In this document: positions 5,228 to 6,011 of the stretch, piece after piece
Layout: every line of letters begins with the position of its first letter
Numbering within the stretch: the stretch's first letter is position 1
Assembly (NCBI GenBank): GCA_012512495.1
Contig: JAAZEC010000020.1
Span: 1-6,011, forward strand
Source of the DNA: Erysipelothrix sp.
GTDB lineage: Bacteria; Bacillota_I; Bacilli_A; Erysipelotrichales; Erysipelotrichaceae
Length of the DNA: 6,011 nucleotides
Reading direction: 5' to 3'
Notes under the pieces: model-generated
The model's input: only the letters and a program-made list of their open reading frames with translations
Told to the model about the DNA's origin: nothing
Database searches by the model: none
Position numbers and translations under genes: made by a program

Positions 5228-6011
5228 ACCAACATATTTCAGTCTTTAAAAAAGAAGCTATTGACGCCCTACATCTAAAGCCCGAAGGCATTTATGTCGA
5301 TGCCACTTTGGGAAGGGGCGGCCATAGCTATGAAATAGCGAAGCAACTAACAACAGGACACTTGCACTGTTTTGATTTGGACAAACAAGCCATCAACGAT
5401 TCACAGATTACCCTAAAAGACTATTTGGACAAGATAACCTTTCATCATCACAATTATGCCAACCTGCAAGCAACACTCAATGAAGCAGGCATCCATGAAG
5501 TCGATGGTATCCTCTTCGATCTAGGCGTCTCGAGCCCTCAGTTCGACGATCCAGAAAGAGGCTTCAGTTATCGCTATGATGCACGACTTGATATGCGCAT
5601 GAACCAAACACAAGAGTTGAGCGCCTATGAAGTGGTGAATCAATATGAACTCCAAGACCTAACCCGAATACTACGAGACTATGGCGAAGAAAAGTTCGCC
5701 TATAAGATAGCGCAGAAAGTAATCAGTAATCGACCCATCACCACCACCTTGGAGTTGGTCGATGTCATCAAAAGTGCCTTGCCACAACGCATTCTCAACG
5801 CGAAAGGGCATCCGGCAAAGAAGGTGTTCCAGGCCATCCGAATTGAAGTCAACAAGGAGCTGGAATCACTGGAACAGGCACTTGTTCAAAGCATCGCCTT
5901 GCTGAAAGAGGGTGGCTACTGTGTCGTGATTACCTTCCATTCACTGGAAGACCGCATCGTCAAGCAAGCCTTCAATCAAGTCTCCAAGGCCGCCAAGGTA
6001 GATAAAAGACT
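5224..6011 (+). CDS. rsmH: 16S rRNA (cytosine(1402)-N4)-methyltransferase RsmH (3' end missing)
   Basis: 262 codons are visible of a usual 300-315; the frame is open to the right edge. The start is the GTG at 5224 inside the GTGA overlap with the mraZ stop. The resulting N-terminus (M)NQHISVFKKEAIDAL matches the family, and no other start would keep it. SAM-binding and family motifs are in order: YVDATLGRGGHS at residues 24-35, FDLDKQAI at 50-57, GILFDLGVSSPQFDDPERGFSY at about 95-116, RLDMRMNQ at 121-128, and GGYCVVITFHSLEDRIVK at about 230-247. The enzyme adds the N4 methyl group to C1402 of 16S rRNA in the ribosomal P site. It is the normal second gene of dcw clusters and should be cotranscribed and translationally coupled with mraZ; only a poor ribosome binding site precedes it. 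Confidence 0.97.
   Translation, partial: MNQHISVFKKEAIDALHLKPEGIYVDATLGRGGHSYEIAKQLTTGHLHCFDLDKQAINDSQITLKDYLDKITFHHHNYANLQATLNEAGIHEVDGILFDLGVSSPQFDDPERGFSYRYDARLDMRMNQTQELSAYEVVNQYELQDLTRILRDYGEEKFAYKIAQKVISNRPITTTLELVDVIKSALPQRILNAKGHPAKKVFQAIRIEVNKELESLEQALVQSIALLKEGGYCVVITFHSLEDRIVKQAFNQVSKAAKVDKR

Overview
The window looks like a chromosomal segment of a low-to-mid GC Gram-positive bacterium (Bacillota; possibly an Erysipelotrichia- or Mollicutes-related lineage). This rests on a good GGAGGG-type ribosome binding site, a CpsB/YwqE-type PHP tyrosine phosphatase, a short lipobox lipoprotein, Bacillota-like MraZ and RsmH, and an MraZ operator of the 10-bp-period kind described in mollicutes and E. 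coli. TGA is used as a stop at the mraZ/rsmH junction, so the genetic code looks standard. The genus is not resolved. No mobile element, CRISPR array, tRNA or rRNA is visible.

Layout. (1) Bases 1-1877, plus strand: the 3' part of a PAS-GGDEF-EAL protein, with a decayed GGDEF site and an intact-looking EAL site. (2) Bases 1866-2567, minus strand: a PHP-family protein-tyrosine phosphatase convergent with gene 1. The two genes overlap by 12 bp, and each seems to have an intrinsic terminator that lies wholly or partly in coding sequence. (3) Bases 2568-2695: a compact divergent promoter region with two candidate promoters whose -35 regions overlap, plus a 7-bp inverted repeat at the start of the rightward transcript. 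(4) Bases 2696-4204: a MurJ/MVF-family polyisoprenoid-lipid flippase. (5) Bases 4238-4675: a small lipoprotein resembling DUF1307/YehR, probably cotranscribed with murJ and followed by a strong terminator. (6) Bases 4743-4788: an extended -10 promoter and four TGGNN repeats at exact 10-bp period, the MraZ autoregulatory box. (7) mraZ (4796-5227) and rsmH (5224 to the right edge), overlapping by 4 bp, which start the division and cell wall (dcw) cluster.

The common theme is envelope growth and its control: a cyclic-di-GMP phosphodiesterase candidate, a phosphatase of the family that controls capsule/exopolysaccharide assembly, a lipid-linked precursor flippase, a lipoprotein, and the entry to the dcw operon. 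The genes are mostly familiar. The more interesting signals are regulatory: the four-repeat MraZ operator, the paired terminators at the convergent junction, and the back-to-back promoters. The flippase also appears to lack several charged residues known to matter in E. coli MurJ.
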